Part shown: piece after piece, positions 1 to 13,609 of the stretch
Position numbering within the stretch: position 1 is the first letter of the stretch
Layout of the letters: each line of letters begins with the position of its first letter
Assembly (NCBI RefSeq): GCF_004321985.1
Contig: NZ_SCQN01000014.1
Span: 154,658 to 218,657, forward strand
Direction of reading: 5' to 3'
Source: Castellaniella sp.
GTDB lineage: Bacteria; Pseudomonadota; Gammaproteobacteria; Burkholderiales; Burkholderiaceae_B
DNA: 64,000 nucleotides
The notes under the pieces: model-generated
The model's input: only the letters and a program-made list of their open reading frames with translations
Told to the model about the DNA's origin: nothing
The model's database searches: none
Made by a program: the position numbers and the translations under genes

Positions 1-2
1 CC

Positions 3-1433
3 TACTGGCGTTCGGGGCACCTGATCGACCACAAGGAAAAGGCCGACGTGGCCGTGCAAGAAGCCCATGATCTGGGCCAGGAAGTCGACAAGGTCCTGGT
101 CTGGCAGCGATATCCGGGCAAGTACAGTGCGGCCACGCCCATGGTCGAAGGCCGTGATGTGTTCGTCAACGATCTGCTCAAGCAGTATCGCGGCCAGCGC
201 GTCGCGCCCGAGCAGATGGATGCCGAAGCGCCGCTGTTCCTCATGTATTCCAGCGGCACCACTGGCAAGCCCAAGGGTTGCCAGCACCGTACGGGCGGCT
301 ACCTGGCCTATGTGACGGGCACGTCCAAATGGGTCCAGGACATCCACCCCGAAGACACCTACTGGTGCATGGCTGACATCGGGTGGATCACGGGCCACTC
401 CTACATTGTCTACGGCCCGTTGGCGCTGGCGGCCACCAGCGTGGTCTACGAAGGCGTACCCACCTATCCAGACATGAACCGGCCGTGGCGCATTGCCGAT
501 CAATTGGGTGTGAACATCTTCCACACCTCGCCGACGGCCGTGCGGGCGCTGCGCCGGGTGGGTCCTGAAGAACCCATCAAGGGTCCGCAACACTTCAAGC
601 ACATGACGACGGTGGGCGAGCCTATCGAGCCCAGCGCCTGGCGCTGGTACTACGAGCAGATCGGCAAGGGTCAGGCGGTAATCTGCGATACCTGGTGGCA
701 GACGGAAAACGGCGGCTTCCTGTGCAGCACGCTGCCGGCACTGGACAAGATGAAGCCCGGCAGTGCGGGTCCTGCATTGCCCGGCGTCTACCCGGTGATC
801 TATGACGAGGACGGCAACGAGCTGCCGGCCGGCTCGAACAAGGCTGGCAACATGTGCATCCGCAACCCGTGGCCGGGCATCATTCAGACCATTTGGGGCG
901 ACGACAAGCGGTTCGTGAAGACCTACTTCGAGCGCTACTGCAAGAACCCGGACAGCAAGGACTGGCGCGACTGGCCCTACATGTCGGGAGACGGCGCGAT
1001 GGAGGCCAAAGACGGGTACTTCCGCATCCTCGGTCGTATCGACGACGTGATCAACGTCTCGGGGCACCGGCTGGGGACCAAGGAGATCGAGTCGGCTTGC
1101 CTGACGGTGCCGGATGTTGCCGAAGCCGCGGTAGTGGCGGTCAACGACGAGATCAAGGGCAAGGTCCCGGAGGTCTACGTGTCGCTGGCGGCGGGATCCA
1201 AGGCCTCATCCGATGCCATCGTGAAGGCGGTCAATCAGGCGTGCGAGGACATGATCGGCAAGATCGCCAAGCCGAGCCGCGTGCATGTGGTCCCGGACAT
1301 GCCCAAGACCCGGTCGGGCAAGATCATGCGCCGGGTGCTGGCGGCGATCTCCAATGGACGCGATGTGGGTGACGTGACCACGCTGGCCAACGCCTCGGTG
1401 GTGGAAGACATTCGCAAGCAGGTCCAGGGCTGA
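3..1433 (+). CDS. acs: Acetyl-CoA synthetase, 3' part (5' end outside window)
   Basis: This protein activates acetate to acetyl-AMP and then acetyl-CoA in the cytoplasm. The frame is open from base 3, so the start lies before the window; 476 residues are visible of about 650 usual for the family. Visible adenylation motifs are the P-loop YSSGTTGKPKG, the A5-type motif DTWWQTENGG, the YMSGDGA and GRIDDVINVSGHRLG hinge block, and the C-terminal KTRSGKIMRR, whose last-but-two lysine is the usual regulatory acetylation site. The Trp in DTWWQTE fits a small acyl pocket. A propionate-preferring relative cannot be excluded. It is followed at once by a small conserved ORF. Confidence 0.93.
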   Translation, partial: YWRSGHLIDHKEKADVAVQEAHDLGQEVDKVLVWQRYPGKYSAATPMVEGRDVFVNDLLKQYRGQRVAPEQMDAEAPLFLMYSSGTTGKPKGCQHRTGGYLAYVTGTSKWVQDIHPEDTYWCMADIGWITGHSYIVYGPLALAATSVVYEGVPTYPDMNRPWRIADQLGVNIFHTSPTAVRALRRVGPEEPIKGPQHFKHMTTVGEPIEPSAWRWYYEQIGKGQAVICDTWWQTENGGFLCSTLPALDKMKPGSAGPALPGVYPVIYDEDGNELPAGSNKAGNMCIRNPWPGIIQTIWGDDKRFVKTYFERYCKNPDSKDWRDWPYMSGDGAMEAKDGYFRILGRIDDVINVSGHRLGTKEIESACLTVPDVAEAAVVAVNDEIKGKVPEVYVSLAAGSKASSDAIVKAVNQACEDMIGKIAKPSRVHVVPDMPKTRSGKIMRRVLAAISNGRDVGDVTTLANASVVEDIRKQVQG

Positions 1434-1495
1434 TCTGAGCCGGATGGCGCCCGGTCCGGTTGCGGATCGGGCGCCAGGCGTTCAGGGGGACTGAA

Positions 1496-1699
1496 ATGAT
1501 GACGCAGTCTGTCAAAGAAGAGGCACGGCAAGTGTTGGCTCGGGCCGTGCGCGACGCGTGTGTACAGGCCGCGCTGGATGGCTATGAGCAGGCCGGCATG
1601 AGCGGCCTGTGTGCCGAGGGGCGTTGGGAGATGGCGGTCGATTCCATGCGTTCGCTGGATCTGACGGCGGTGTTGTCCGGGGTGGCGCCGAAAGGCTGA
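1496..1699 (+). CDS. Small conserved protein downstream of acs
   Basis: This is a 67-residue, mostly helical, acidic protein with no signal peptide or membrane segment. The ATG lies behind a purine-rich stretch (CAGGGGGA) that can act as a ribosome binding site, 62 bases after the acs stop, so co-transcription with acs is likely. I do not recognise a domain. Similar short ORFs next to acs in Alcaligenaceae are, from memory, often mislabelled acetyltransferase; the length is far too small for that. Function unknown. Confidence 0.6.
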   Translation: MMTQSVKEEARQVLARAVRDACVQAALDGYEQAGMSGLCAEGRWEMAVDSMRSLDLTAVLSGVAPKG

Positions 1700-1744
1700 G
1701 CCCGTGCGGGTGCAAACGGCGTGCAGCGATGCCCGCCTTTTGCA

Positions 1745-3394
1745 TCACATGCCGTTGTACACCGGTCCCTCGCCGCCCTGGGGTGTCACCCAGACGATAT
1801 TCTGGGTGGGGTCCTTGATATCGCAGGTCTTGCAGTGGATGCAGTTCTGCGCGTTGATCTGCAGGCGATCCTCACCCGATTCGGTTTTCACGTACTCGTA
1901 GACCCCGGCAGGACAGTAACGCGCCTCGGGTCCGGCGAATTTCGCCAGGTTGACGGTCACGGGGACCGCGTCGTCCTTCAATTTGAGGTGAGCCGGCTCG
2001 TTCTCGTCGTGGTGGGTATTCGAGATGAAGACCGAGCTGAGCCGGTCGAAGGTGAGCTTGCCGTCGGGCTTGGGGTACGGGATGCGGGGGCATTCCGACG
2101 CGGGCTGCAGACAGGCGTGGTCGGCTTTGTGGTGGTGGATGGTCCAGGGAATGTTGCCCTTCAACAGCCACTGTTCCACCCCGGTCATCAGTGTGCCGAC
2201 CGTGCGTCCCTTTTTGAACCACTGCTTGAAATTGCGGGATTTGTTCAGTTCGGCATGTAGCCAGGAACGTTCAAATGCGGCCGGGTAGGCCGTGAGTTCG
2301 TCGTGGCGGCGGCCCGCCGCCAGCGCGTCGAAGGCCGCTTCGGCCGCCAGGGCGCCGGTCTTGATGGCCGAGTGGCTGCCCTTGATGCGGGACGCGTTCA
2401 GCACGCCCGCCTCGCACCCCACCAGGACCCCGCCCGGGAAGCACATCTTGGGCAGCGAAAGCAGGCCGCCCGCCGTCAGCGAGCGTGCGCCGTAGGCGAT
2501 GCGCTTGCCGCCCTCGAATGTGGTCCGGATGGCCGGGTGGGTCTTGTAGCGCTGGAATTCCTCGAAGGGCGACAGCCATGGGTTGGCGTAGTCCAGCCCC
2601 ACGACCAAGCCCACGGCCACCAGGTTGCCGCTGAGGTGGTACAGGAACGAGCCGCCGTAGGTGTCGGCGTCCAGCGGCCAGCCCGCCGTGTGGGTGACCA
2701 GCCCCGGATGCGCTTGCGCGGGGTCCACTTCCCAGAGTTCCTTGATACCGATCGCGTAGCTTTGCGGGTCGCGGCCCGCGTCCAGCCGGAACTTCTCGAT
2801 CAGCTCGCGTCCCAGATGCCCGCGTGAACCTTCCGCAAAGATGGTGTAGCGGCCCAGCAGTTCCATTCCGGGCTGATAGGCGTCCGTGTGGCTGCCGTCG
2901 CGCGCCACGCCCATGTCGCCGGTGATGACGCCGCGAACTGACTTTCCGGTCTCATCGTACAGGACGTGTGCGGCGGCGAAGCCGGGGAACACGTCCACGC
3001 CCATTGCTTCTGCCTGTTCTCCGAGCCAGCGGGTCACGTGTCCAAGGCGGACGATGTGGTTTCCGTGATTGCGGAAACAATCGGGCAGCAGCCATGCGGG
3101 GGTGCTGCGGGAAGCGGTCGGCGTGAGGAACAGGAAACGGTCCTCCGTCACCGGGGTGTCGAGTGGTGCGCCCCGTTCCTTCCAGTCCGGGATCAGTTCG
3201 GTCAGTGCGCGAGGATCCATGACACACCCCGAGAGGATATGGGTGCCGATCTCCGCTGCCTTCTCCAGCACACAGACGCTGACGTCCCGGCCCCGTTCCG
3301 TGGCGAGCTGCTTCAGCCGGATGGCCGCCGACAGGCCGGCTGGCCCCCCGCCGACGACGACCACGTCATATTCCATCGATTCGCGTTCAGTCAT
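1745..3394 (-). CDS. Electron transfer flavoprotein-ubiquinone oxidoreductase
   Basis: ETF-QO passes electrons from ETF to ubiquinone at the inner membrane during fatty-acid and amino-acid oxidation. The 549-residue protein begins with an FAD-binding Rossmann motif (VVVGGGPAGLSAAIRL), and its C-terminus carries the 4Fe-4S cluster motif CIHCKTCDIKDPTQNI, preceded by YCPAGVYEY, both hallmarks of the family. The start at 3394 (MTERESMEYD) was chosen because the open frame further upstream gives a non-conserved 114-residue leader running across the promoter region shared with the divergent thioesterase gene. Confidence 0.95.
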   Translation of the reverse strand: MTERESMEYDVVVVGGGPAGLSAAIRLKQLATERGRDVSVCVLEKAAEIGTHILSGCVMDPRALTELIPDWKERGAPLDTPVTEDRFLFLTPTASRSTPAWLLPDCFRNHGNHIVRLGHVTRWLGEQAEAMGVDVFPGFAAAHVLYDETGKSVRGVITGDMGVARDGSHTDAYQPGMELLGRYTIFAEGSRGHLGRELIEKFRLDAGRDPQSYAIGIKELWEVDPAQAHPGLVTHTAGWPLDADTYGGSFLYHLSGNLVAVGLVVGLDYANPWLSPFEEFQRYKTHPAIRTTFEGGKRIAYGARSLTAGGLLSLPKMCFPGGVLVGCEAGVLNASRIKGSHSAIKTGALAAEAAFDALAAGRRHDELTAYPAAFERSWLHAELNKSRNFKQWFKKGRTVGTLMTGVEQWLLKGNIPWTIHHHKADHACLQPASECPRIPYPKPDGKLTFDRLSSVFISNTHHDENEPAHLKLKDDAVPVTVNLAKFAGPEARYCPAGVYEYVKTESGEDRLQINAQNCIHCKTCDIKDPTQNIVWVTPQGGEGPVYNGM

Positions 3395-3538
3395 GGGTGG
3401 GTGGCTCCCGGAGTGGATTGGCACGGAGTGGGTCGGACGGGCAGCCGACCCACTGGCTGGTTGCCGGCCATTGTATTGCAGATCGTTATACTGGCGCTTG
3501 TCGCGGCTGTCGTGGCGATCATCATGAGGACCTGTGCG

Positions 3539-3976
3539 ATGCCTTCGGAATCCGCTGAAATTCAACTGCCTTCCGGGACTTTCGAATCGCGGCTCGAACT
3601 GCGCTGGGGCGACATGGACGCGCTGCGCCACGTCAATAACACGATCTACTTCCGTTTTTTCGAAGAAGCGCGCGTCCGCCTGTTTGACCGTGTATATCCG
3701 GACGGCTTCTCGCAGCGCGCCATGTTGTTGGCCCACGCTTCGTGTGATTTTCTAAGGCCTCTGTTGTATCCTGCCTCTATCGTCGTGGGTCTGAAACTGA
3801 CGCGCGTGGGCCGCACCAGCCTCGAGCTCGAGGGCCGGATCGCGGACGCGGGAGCGTCTGGGCTCGTCTATGCCCGGGGTGTTAGCGTCGTCGTCTGCGC
3901 GGATGCACAGACGCAGCGACCGGTCCCTTGGTCGGCCGAAGAACTTCAGGCCCTGCAGCGCTGTTTTTCAGAATGA
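3539..3976 (+). CDS. Acyl-CoA thioesterase, hotdog fold
   Basis: This 145-residue 4HBT/YbgC-like thioesterase would hydrolyse an acyl-CoA. The segment WGDMDALRHVNNTIYFRFFEEARV is the active-site region of the family, with D-x-x-x-H-V-N-N spacing and the Asp expected for catalysis. The ATG at 3539 sits 9 bases after AGGA, better than the upstream ATG at 3524. It is transcribed away from the ETF-QO gene, and its neighbours (ETF-QO, CoA-transferase) point to acyl-CoA metabolism; the actual substrate is unknown. Confidence 0.85.
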   Translation: MPSESAEIQLPSGTFESRLELRWGDMDALRHVNNTIYFRFFEEARVRLFDRVYPDGFSQRAMLLAHASCDFLRPLLYPASIVVGLKLTRVGRTSLELEGRIADAGASGLVYARGVSVVVCADAQTQRPVPWSAEELQALQRCFSE

Positions 3977-4060
3977 CAGGCGGCCGGCATGCGGGTATGT
4001 GACAGCCCGGTACCGGCTGCTTCCTGATTCTTGGTTGATTGGTCTTGAAGGAAACGTCGT

Positions 4061-4759
4061 ATGGATAAAGTCTATAAAACTGCCGCCGACGCACTGCGCG
4101 GCGTGGTGGCCGACGGTCAGATGATCGCCGTGGGCGGGTTTGGCCTGTGTGGCATTCCCGAAGCCTTGATCGCCGCATTGCGGGATTCGGGCGTGCATGA
4201 CCTGACTTGCGTCAGCAACAATGCCGGGGTGGATGATTTTGGGCTCGGCAAGCTGCTGGGCACTCGCCAGATCAGAAAGATGATCGCTTCGTACGTGGGC
4301 GAGAACAAGGAATTCGAACGCCAGTTTCTGGCGGGCGAACTGGAACTGGAATTCACGCCCCAGGGTACGCTGGCTGAAAAGCTGCGGGCGGGCGGTGCCG
4401 GCATTCCGGCGTTCTTCACGGCCACCGGGGTGGGCACCGTGGTGGCCGAGGGCAAGGAAACCCGCGAATTCGGCGGCCGCACATATCTGATGGAGCGCTC
4501 GATCGTGCCCGACGTGTCGCTGGTCAAGGCCTGGAAGGCCGATCGCAGCGGCAACCTGCAATTCCGCCGGACGGCGCGCAACTTCAACCCCAACGTCGCG
4601 ATGGCTGGCAAGATCACCATCGTCGAAGTCGAGGAAATCGTCCCTACGGGCACGTTCGATCCCGACGAAGTGCATCTGCCGGGCATTTTCGTGCACCGCA
4701 TCGTGCTGAATGCGCATCCCGAGAAGCGCATCGAACAACGTACTATCCGCAACGCATAA
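4061..4759 (+). CDS. scoA: 3-oxoacid CoA-transferase, subunit A
   Basis: This subunit of a class I CoA-transferase moves CoA from succinyl-CoA to a 3-oxoacid such as acetoacetate. The 232-residue protein contains the N-terminal glycine-rich GGFGLCGIP, the [12 protein letters not shown] block and the [19 protein letters not shown] region typical of subunit A. Subunit B follows 11 bases downstream, forming a two-gene unit. The distinction between succinyl-CoA:3-ketoacid and 3-oxoadipate CoA-transferase cannot be made from sequence reading alone, but no beta-ketoadipate genes are nearby, which favours ketone-body or acetoacetate use. Confidence 0.92.
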   Translation: MDKVYKTAADALRGVVADGQMIAVGGFGLCGIPEALIAALRDSGVHDLTCVSNNAGVDDFGLGKLLGTRQIRKMIASYVGENKEFERQFLAGELELEFTPQGTLAEKLRAGGAGIPAFFTATGVGTVVAEGKETREFGGRTYLMERSIVPDVSLVKAWKADRSGNLQFRRTARNFNPNVAMAGKITIVEVEEIVPTGTFDPDEVHLPGIFVHRIVLNAHPEKRIEQRTIRNA

Positions 4760-4770
4760 GGAGCACCACG

Positions 4771-5424
4771 ATGGCATGGGATCGTGAACAGATGGCTGCG
4801 CGTGCAGCCAAGGAACTGAAAGACGGTTTTTATGTGAATCTGGGGATCGGGCTGCCGACCATGGTGGCCAATTACGTCCCCAAGGGCATCGAGGTCTGGT
4901 TGCAGTCCGAAAACGGCCTGCTGGGCATCGGCCCGTTCCCGAAGGAAGACGAGGTCGACGCCGACCTGATCAATGCGGGCAAACAGACGGTCACGACGTT
5001 GCCGGGTTCGTCGATCTTTGCATCGGCGGATTCGTTTGCCATGATTCGCGGTGGCAAGATCAACATCGCCATCCTGGGGGCCATGCAGGTCTCCGAGAAG
5101 GGTGATCTGGCCAACTGGATGATTCCGGGTAAAAAGGTCAAGGGCATGGGCGGCGCCATGGATCTGGTCGCAGGCGTGGGCAAGGTCGTAGTGCTCATGG
5201 AGCATGTGGCGCGCGCCAAGGACGGTACCGAAAGCCTGAAGCTGCTGCCGGAATGCACCTTGCCGCTGACGGGCGTGGGCGTCGTGGGCCTGGTCATCAC
5301 CGACCTGGGTGTGATGGAAGTCACCCCGAATGGCCTGCGCCTGACCGAACTGGCGCCTGGCGTCACGGTAGACGAGATCAAGTCCAAGACCAGCGCCAAG
5401 TTGGACGTGTCGGCTGTCGCCTGA
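4771..5424 (+). CDS. scoB: 3-oxoacid CoA-transferase, subunit B
   Basis: The partner of the upstream subunit, 217 residues. It carries the catalytic glutamate in the [12 protein letters not shown] motif, where the Glu forms the enzyme-CoA thioester, and the family segments [11 protein letters not shown] and [25 protein letters not shown] lies before the start, giving a strong ribosome binding site. The M24 peptidase gene starts 10 bases after its stop, so the three genes probably share a transcript. Confidence 0.93.
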   Translation: MAWDREQMAARAAKELKDGFYVNLGIGLPTMVANYVPKGIEVWLQSENGLLGIGPFPKEDEVDADLINAGKQTVTTLPGSSIFASADSFAMIRGGKINIAILGAMQVSEKGDLANWMIPGKKVKGMGGAMDLVAGVGKVVVLMEHVARAKDGTESLKLLPECTLPLTGVGVVGLVITDLGVMEVTPNGLRLTELAPGVTVDEIKSKTSAKLDVSAVA

Positions 5425-5434
5425 AGGAACGCGC

Positions 5435-7212
5435 ATGAAACCCCTGGCAACGGCCGCAGCCCGCGTCGAAGCATTGCGCGGCCATCTGGCGCAGGCGGGC
5501 CTTCAGGCCTGCTGGGTGCCAACGGCGGATCCGCACCTGTCGGAATACCTGCCTGAGCACTGGATGGCGCGCGCCTGGCTGTCCGGGTTCGATGGCTCGG
5601 CGGGCGGCCTGCTGGTAGCGGCAGATTTTGCTGGTCTGTGGACCGACAGCCGCTATTGGGTCCAGGCCGAGCGCCAGCTCCAGGGCTCGGGGATCGTGCT
5701 CATGCGGGCCGGGGCGCCTGACGTACCGGATGTGCTGGACTGGATGTGCGCTCATCTGCGGGCCGGAGACCGGGTTGCGGTGGACGGCCGGGTGCTGGAC
5801 TGTTCAACCGAACAGCGCTGGCGAGCGGCGTTACCGGATGCCGGGCTGGCCCTGGTGCTGGATCAGGACCCTGTCGGGGCGATCTGGGCCGGGCGTCCAG
5901 CCCTGCCGCAGGCCCCCATCCGCGAGCACCTCGCGCCTTACGCCTGCCGTACCCGTGCGGGCAATCTGGCGGCAGTGCGACAGGCGATGCAGGCCCAGGG
6001 GGCGACGCTGCATCTGATTTCGTCGCTGGACGATATCGCCTGGCTGCTCAATCTCCGGGGTGCGGATGTCGACCACAACCCGGTGTTTCTGGCGCATGCG
6101 CTGGTGGGGATGGACGGGGTCCGCCTCTATGTGGCGCCTGGCAAGATTCCAGCCGATCTGGCCGCCGTGCTGGCCACGGACGGGGTGGCCTTGCGTGACT
6201 ATGATGCGCTGGCCGCCGACCTCGCGGCCTTGCTCGACAGCACGGTATTGCTTGTGGATCCCGCGCGTGTGACAGCCGGCACGCTGTCACACGCGGCCCG
6301 AGTTCACGTGGTCCGGGCCATCAACCCGTCGCAACTCCTGAAGTCCGTCAAGACCACCGCCGAGGCGGAACACATTCGCGAGACCATGGCGCAGGATGGT
6401 GCGGCGCTGTGCGAATTCTTTGCCTGGTTCGAGTCGGCCATGGCGGCCGGGGAATCCGTCAGCGAACTGGATGTGGACACCCATATCACTGCTGCGCGGG
6501 CGCGGCGGCCGGGATTCGTCTCCACGAGCTTCGCCACCATTGCGGCCTTCAATGCCAATGGCGCCATGCCGCACTATCAGGCCACCCCGGATTCGTTTGC
6601 CCAGATCCGGGGCGATGGGCTGTTGCTGATTGATTCCGGCGGACAGTATCTAGGCGGCACCACGGACATCACCCGGGTGGTGCCGGTGGGTTCGCCGTCG
6701 CAGGCCCAAAAAGAGGACTTCACGACGGTGCTGCGCGGCCACATCGATCTGGCCATGGCGCGCTTCCCCATGGGCACGCCATCTTCGGTGCTGGACACCC
6801 TGGCGCGCATGCCCCTGTGGCAACAGGGACTGGATTATGGGCACGGCACCGGGCATGGTGTGGGTTATTTCCTGAACGTCCACGAAGGCCCTCAATCCAT
6901 TTCGGTGCGGGCTCATGCGCGGCCGCATCAGGACATGCTCGCTGGGATGCTGACCTCCAACGAGCCAGGCCTCTACCGGCCGGGCCATTGGGGGATCCGG
7001 ATCGAGAGCCTGGTGCTGGCGGTGCCGGCGGAACAGACGGATTTCGGCGATTTCCTGCAGTTCGAAACCGTCACGCTGTGCCCCATCGACACCCGCTGCG
7101 TGGTGCGTGAGCGCCTCTCTGAAAACGAACGGGCCTGGCTGAATCAGTACCACCGCCAGGTGCGCGAGCGTCTGTTGCCGTTGGTGACGGGTACGGTGCG
7201 GGATTGGCTGAT

Positions 7213-7234
<22 letters not shown>
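5435..7234 (+). CDS. Aminopeptidase P family metallopeptidase (M24B)
   Basis: This cytoplasmic Xaa-Pro aminopeptidase of 599 residues has the long three-domain architecture: two creatinase-like N-terminal domains and a C-terminal pita-bread catalytic domain. The five metal ligands can be seen: two Asp in LLIDSGGQYLGGTTDITR, the His in GHGTGHGVGYF, the Glu in LTSNEPGLY and the Glu in FETVTLCP. The start ATG is 10 bases after scoB. Its stop codon overlaps a TATAAT-like element that may serve pyrG. Confidence 0.92.
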
Positions 7235-8929
<1,695 letters not shown>

Positions 8930-8937
8930 GAGCCACC

Positions 8938-11147
<2,210 letters not shown>

Positions 11148-11164
11148 CCGCGGCGGACACGGCC

Positions 11165-11476
11165 ATGCGCCTGCTCTGCCTGGTTCTTCTGGCTCTGGCA
11201 CTCGCCACCCAGTATCCGCTGTGGTGGGGCAAGGGCGGGTGGCTGAGCCTGCGCAGTCTGCAGACGCAGGTCAATGTCGAGGCCGACAACAATCAGGCGC
11301 TGACAGCCCGCAACAACGCCCTGGCCGCTGAAGTCCAGGACCTGAAGACTGGGACCTCAGCGGTCGAAGAGCGGGCGCGCAGCGAGCTGAACATGATTCG
11401 CGAAGGCGAATATTTCGTGCAGATCCTGCCGCCTGAGACCGCTACTCCCCCCAACGCCGGCTCCGTCACCCGATAG
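11165..11476 (+). CDS. ftsB: Cell division protein FtsB
   Basis: FtsB is a small bitopic divisome protein that pairs with FtsL and FtsQ. The 103 residues comprise a short cytoplasmic N-terminus, one membrane segment (about residues 2-20, ending before YPLWWGKGG), then a leucine-zipper-like coiled coil (LRSLQTQVNVEADNNQALTARNNALAAEV) and an acidic tail. It starts 17 bases after eno, the standard location. Confidence 0.93.
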   Translation: MRLLCLVLLALALATQYPLWWGKGGWLSLRSLQTQVNVEADNNQALTARNNALAAEVQDLKTGTSAVEERARSELNMIREGEYFVQILPPETATPPNAGSVTR

Positions 11477-11571
11477 CGTGGGGTCGATCGGCGGCCGATC
11501 GGCGGCCGGTGTTCGCGCCAGTATCCTGTCCGGTTGATCCGTATAAGGACGAGCATCGGTCGAACGTGATG

Positions 11572-12564
11572 CTACAGTCCACAGAGGTCTTCGTTGATCG
11601 GCGTCCCGGTTTCCGGGTCGGCCCCGGGGGCCGATCCTCCACCGTCTGAACCAGATCTGCCTTGCTCGTCGAAGACGTTCGGTGGGGGATTCGCGCCCCC
11701 GTGTCCGTTGCCTGCCGTGCTGCTCCCAGGGGAGGGCGAGTCTGCCGAGGTTTGTGGCGGGATGTCTGCGCCGGCAGGATACGACGGTGCCGGGTTCCGC
11801 AGCGGCTGTGCTTCGTGGGTGATGCGGCCGTCGGGCAGGTCCGGCCAGTCGGCCGGATCCGATTGCATGGCAACGGTCACCGTCCGCCGGAAGGGCAGGT
11901 ACCCGGCGGCCATCCATTGGCGGTTGCGGGGATCGCGGGCCAGCGGCGCCAGTGTTTTCATCAGGATGGCCGCGCCCGGAAACAGCGGTTTGTGGGGCCA
12001 CCGCAGGGCAATTCTGAGCGTATTGGCCTCGTGGATGGTGAGCCCCGACAGCGGGCCCCGTCCTTGCGGCCATCCCTGGGCCTGGCGCCTGGCGTGTTGT
12101 GCGGCCTGGTGGTCGTTGCGGATCAGGGGCTGCCGGTCTCCCTTTGCCGGTCCCTGCAGCGTTGGATCGGCGTGATCCACAAACGCTTTGCGGTCGGGAA
12201 GCTGGACGACGATGTGCCAGGGCAATCCCAAGTCCTGGTGACGCCTTGCCAGGACCCGGCTGACCTCGCCAGGCGCGGGGTGGAGACGGTGCAGTCCCTG
12301 TTCGAATGCGCGCGCCATGGCTGCGGGCTCGGCCTGGCGCGTCGTCCCGACGCGGGCGGTGTCCAGCAGGATCAGGCTGAGCGCCTGCCGAAGCTGCATC
12401 CAGTACGCGAGCTCGACGCCCCCCAGCCCCAGCCAGATCACGGGGATGGCGGTCGCCAGGAACCCCATCATGCTCATCCCCTGCTGGGCGCGGGCCGGCA
12501 CAAGGGGACAGGCAAGTGGTGGATGTGTGCGTGCGGTCGTCATGCTGGCCATTCTGGCGTGCAT
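11572..12564 (-). CDS. TadE/TadG-like pseudopilin-type membrane protein
   Basis: A 330-residue protein with one N-terminal hydrophobic segment (MGFLATAIPVIWLGLGGVELAYWM, about residues 32-55) directly after a short basic leader, followed by RQALSLILLDTARVG; this resembles the TadE/TadG minor pseudopilins of tight-adherence systems. The remaining sequence is soluble, and the last 80 residues are rich in Pro, Gly and Ser. No other tad gene is in the window, so it is an orphan here. Several Met codons precede the segment and the true start may be nearer residue 30. Function is inferred weakly. Confidence 0.55.
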   Translation of the reverse strand: MHARMASMTTARTHPPLACPLVPARAQQGMSMMGFLATAIPVIWLGLGGVELAYWMQLRQALSLILLDTARVGTTRQAEPAAMARAFEQGLHRLHPAPGEVSRVLARRHQDLGLPWHIVVQLPDRKAFVDHADPTLQGPAKGDRQPLIRNDHQAAQHARRQAQGWPQGRGPLSGLTIHEANTLRIALRWPHKPLFPGAAILMKTLAPLARDPRNRQWMAAGYLPFRRTVTVAMQSDPADWPDLPDGRITHEAQPLRNPAPSYPAGADIPPQTSADSPSPGSSTAGNGHGGANPPPNVFDEQGRSGSDGGGSAPGADPETGTPINEDLCGL

Positions 12565-12648
12565 GACGACTTCGCGGATACTGTGGAAACTGCGGCTGGA
12601 TAAATGGGTCCTGCGGCAGTGGCAGTGGGAAGAGCCCGGGCGACGCCG

Positions 12649-13590
12649 CTAATGCAGCAGGCCGGAGCCTGGCGCCTGCACTGGCTGGGTGCCTTCGGCG
12701 AACAGCGCGGCACAGTCCACGGCGTCGAATTCGTAGGGCTTGCCGCAAAAATCGCAGCCGATGTGGACATGGCCCTGTTCGGCCAGGATACTGTCGATTT
12801 CGGTCTGGCCCAGGGTGCGCAGCATGTTGGCCACCCGTTCGCGCGAGCAGGCGCAATGCCAATGGACGGCCTGTGGCGCGAAGGAGACCAGGTCGTCCTG
12901 CCAGAACAGCCGGTGCATGAGCGCATCGGTCGTCAGATCCAGCAGTTCCGGGCTGGCAACCGTATCAGCCAGCGTCGTGCAGTGTTCCCAGGTCCGGTCT
13001 TCGTCGTCGGTGTGCTGCTCGGCTGACTGTCCTCCGCCGTGCTGGCTGCTGGGCATGCGCTGCAGCAGCAACCCCGTGCAGAATCGGTCGTTGGCGGCCA
13101 GCCAGAGACGCGTGTCCAGCTGTTCGGAGTGCTTCATGTAGTATTCCAGCGCGTGCGCCACGCTATCGCCTTCCAGCGGCACGATCCCCTGGTAGAGGCT
13201 GGTACCTTCGCCGCGCCGGGAAGGGTCCAGCATGACCGTGAAGCGGCCCTTGCCGTCCGGGTTCACCAGCGCCTGCAGGCCTGCGTCTTCAGGCGGGGCT
13301 GCCGCGGCATCCCGCAGGTGTGCAGTGGCCCGCAACTCCAGCGCCCCCGTGCATTCCGCCACCATCAGACTGACGGGGCCGCTGCCCTGGATCTGCAGGA
13401 CCACGGAGCCATCGAATTTGATGTTGCCGGCCAGCAGGACGCAGGCGGCCGATAGCTCGCCCAGCAGGCGGGTCACGGCCGCCGGCAGCTTCTGGTGCGC
13501 CAGACCGTCCTGCCAGGCCTGCGACAGCCTGAGCAACTGGATGCGCGTGCTGTGGTCGGTGGTCAGATATTTCTTCAGCGTATCGGTCAT
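12649..13590 (-). CDS. hslO: Hsp33 redox-regulated chaperone
   Basis: Hsp33 is an ATP-independent holdase that is activated when its zinc centre is oxidised. The 313-residue sequence has the N-terminal substrate-binding domain and the C-terminal zinc switch: a CxC pair in HCACSRER and a CxxC pair in GCDFCGKPYEF, about 29 residues apart, which is the family spacing. It is followed upstream on the same strand by an RDD protein whose stop lies 19 bases before the hslO start. Confidence 0.96.
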   Translation of the reverse strand: MTDTLKKYLTTDHSTRIQLLRLSQAWQDGLAHQKLPAAVTRLLGELSAACVLLAGNIKFDGSVVLQIQGSGPVSLMVAECTGALELRATAHLRDAAAAPPEDAGLQALVNPDGKGRFTVMLDPSRRGEGTSLYQGIVPLEGDSVAHALEYYMKHSEQLDTRLWLAANDRFCTGLLLQRMPSSQHGGGQSAEQHTDDEDRTWEHCTTLADTVASPELLDLTTDALMHRLFWQDDLVSFAPQAVHWHCACSRERVANMLRTLGQTEIDSILAEQGHVHIGCDFCGKPYEFDAVDCAALFAEGTQPVQAPGSGLLH

Positions 13591-13609
13591 GGGGTTTCGG
13601 CTGATCTGC

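Noticed and set aside
3395..3736. 114-residue N-terminal extension of ETF-QO
   Set aside because: It overlaps the divergent thioesterase gene and its promoter region and does not resemble the family N-terminus.
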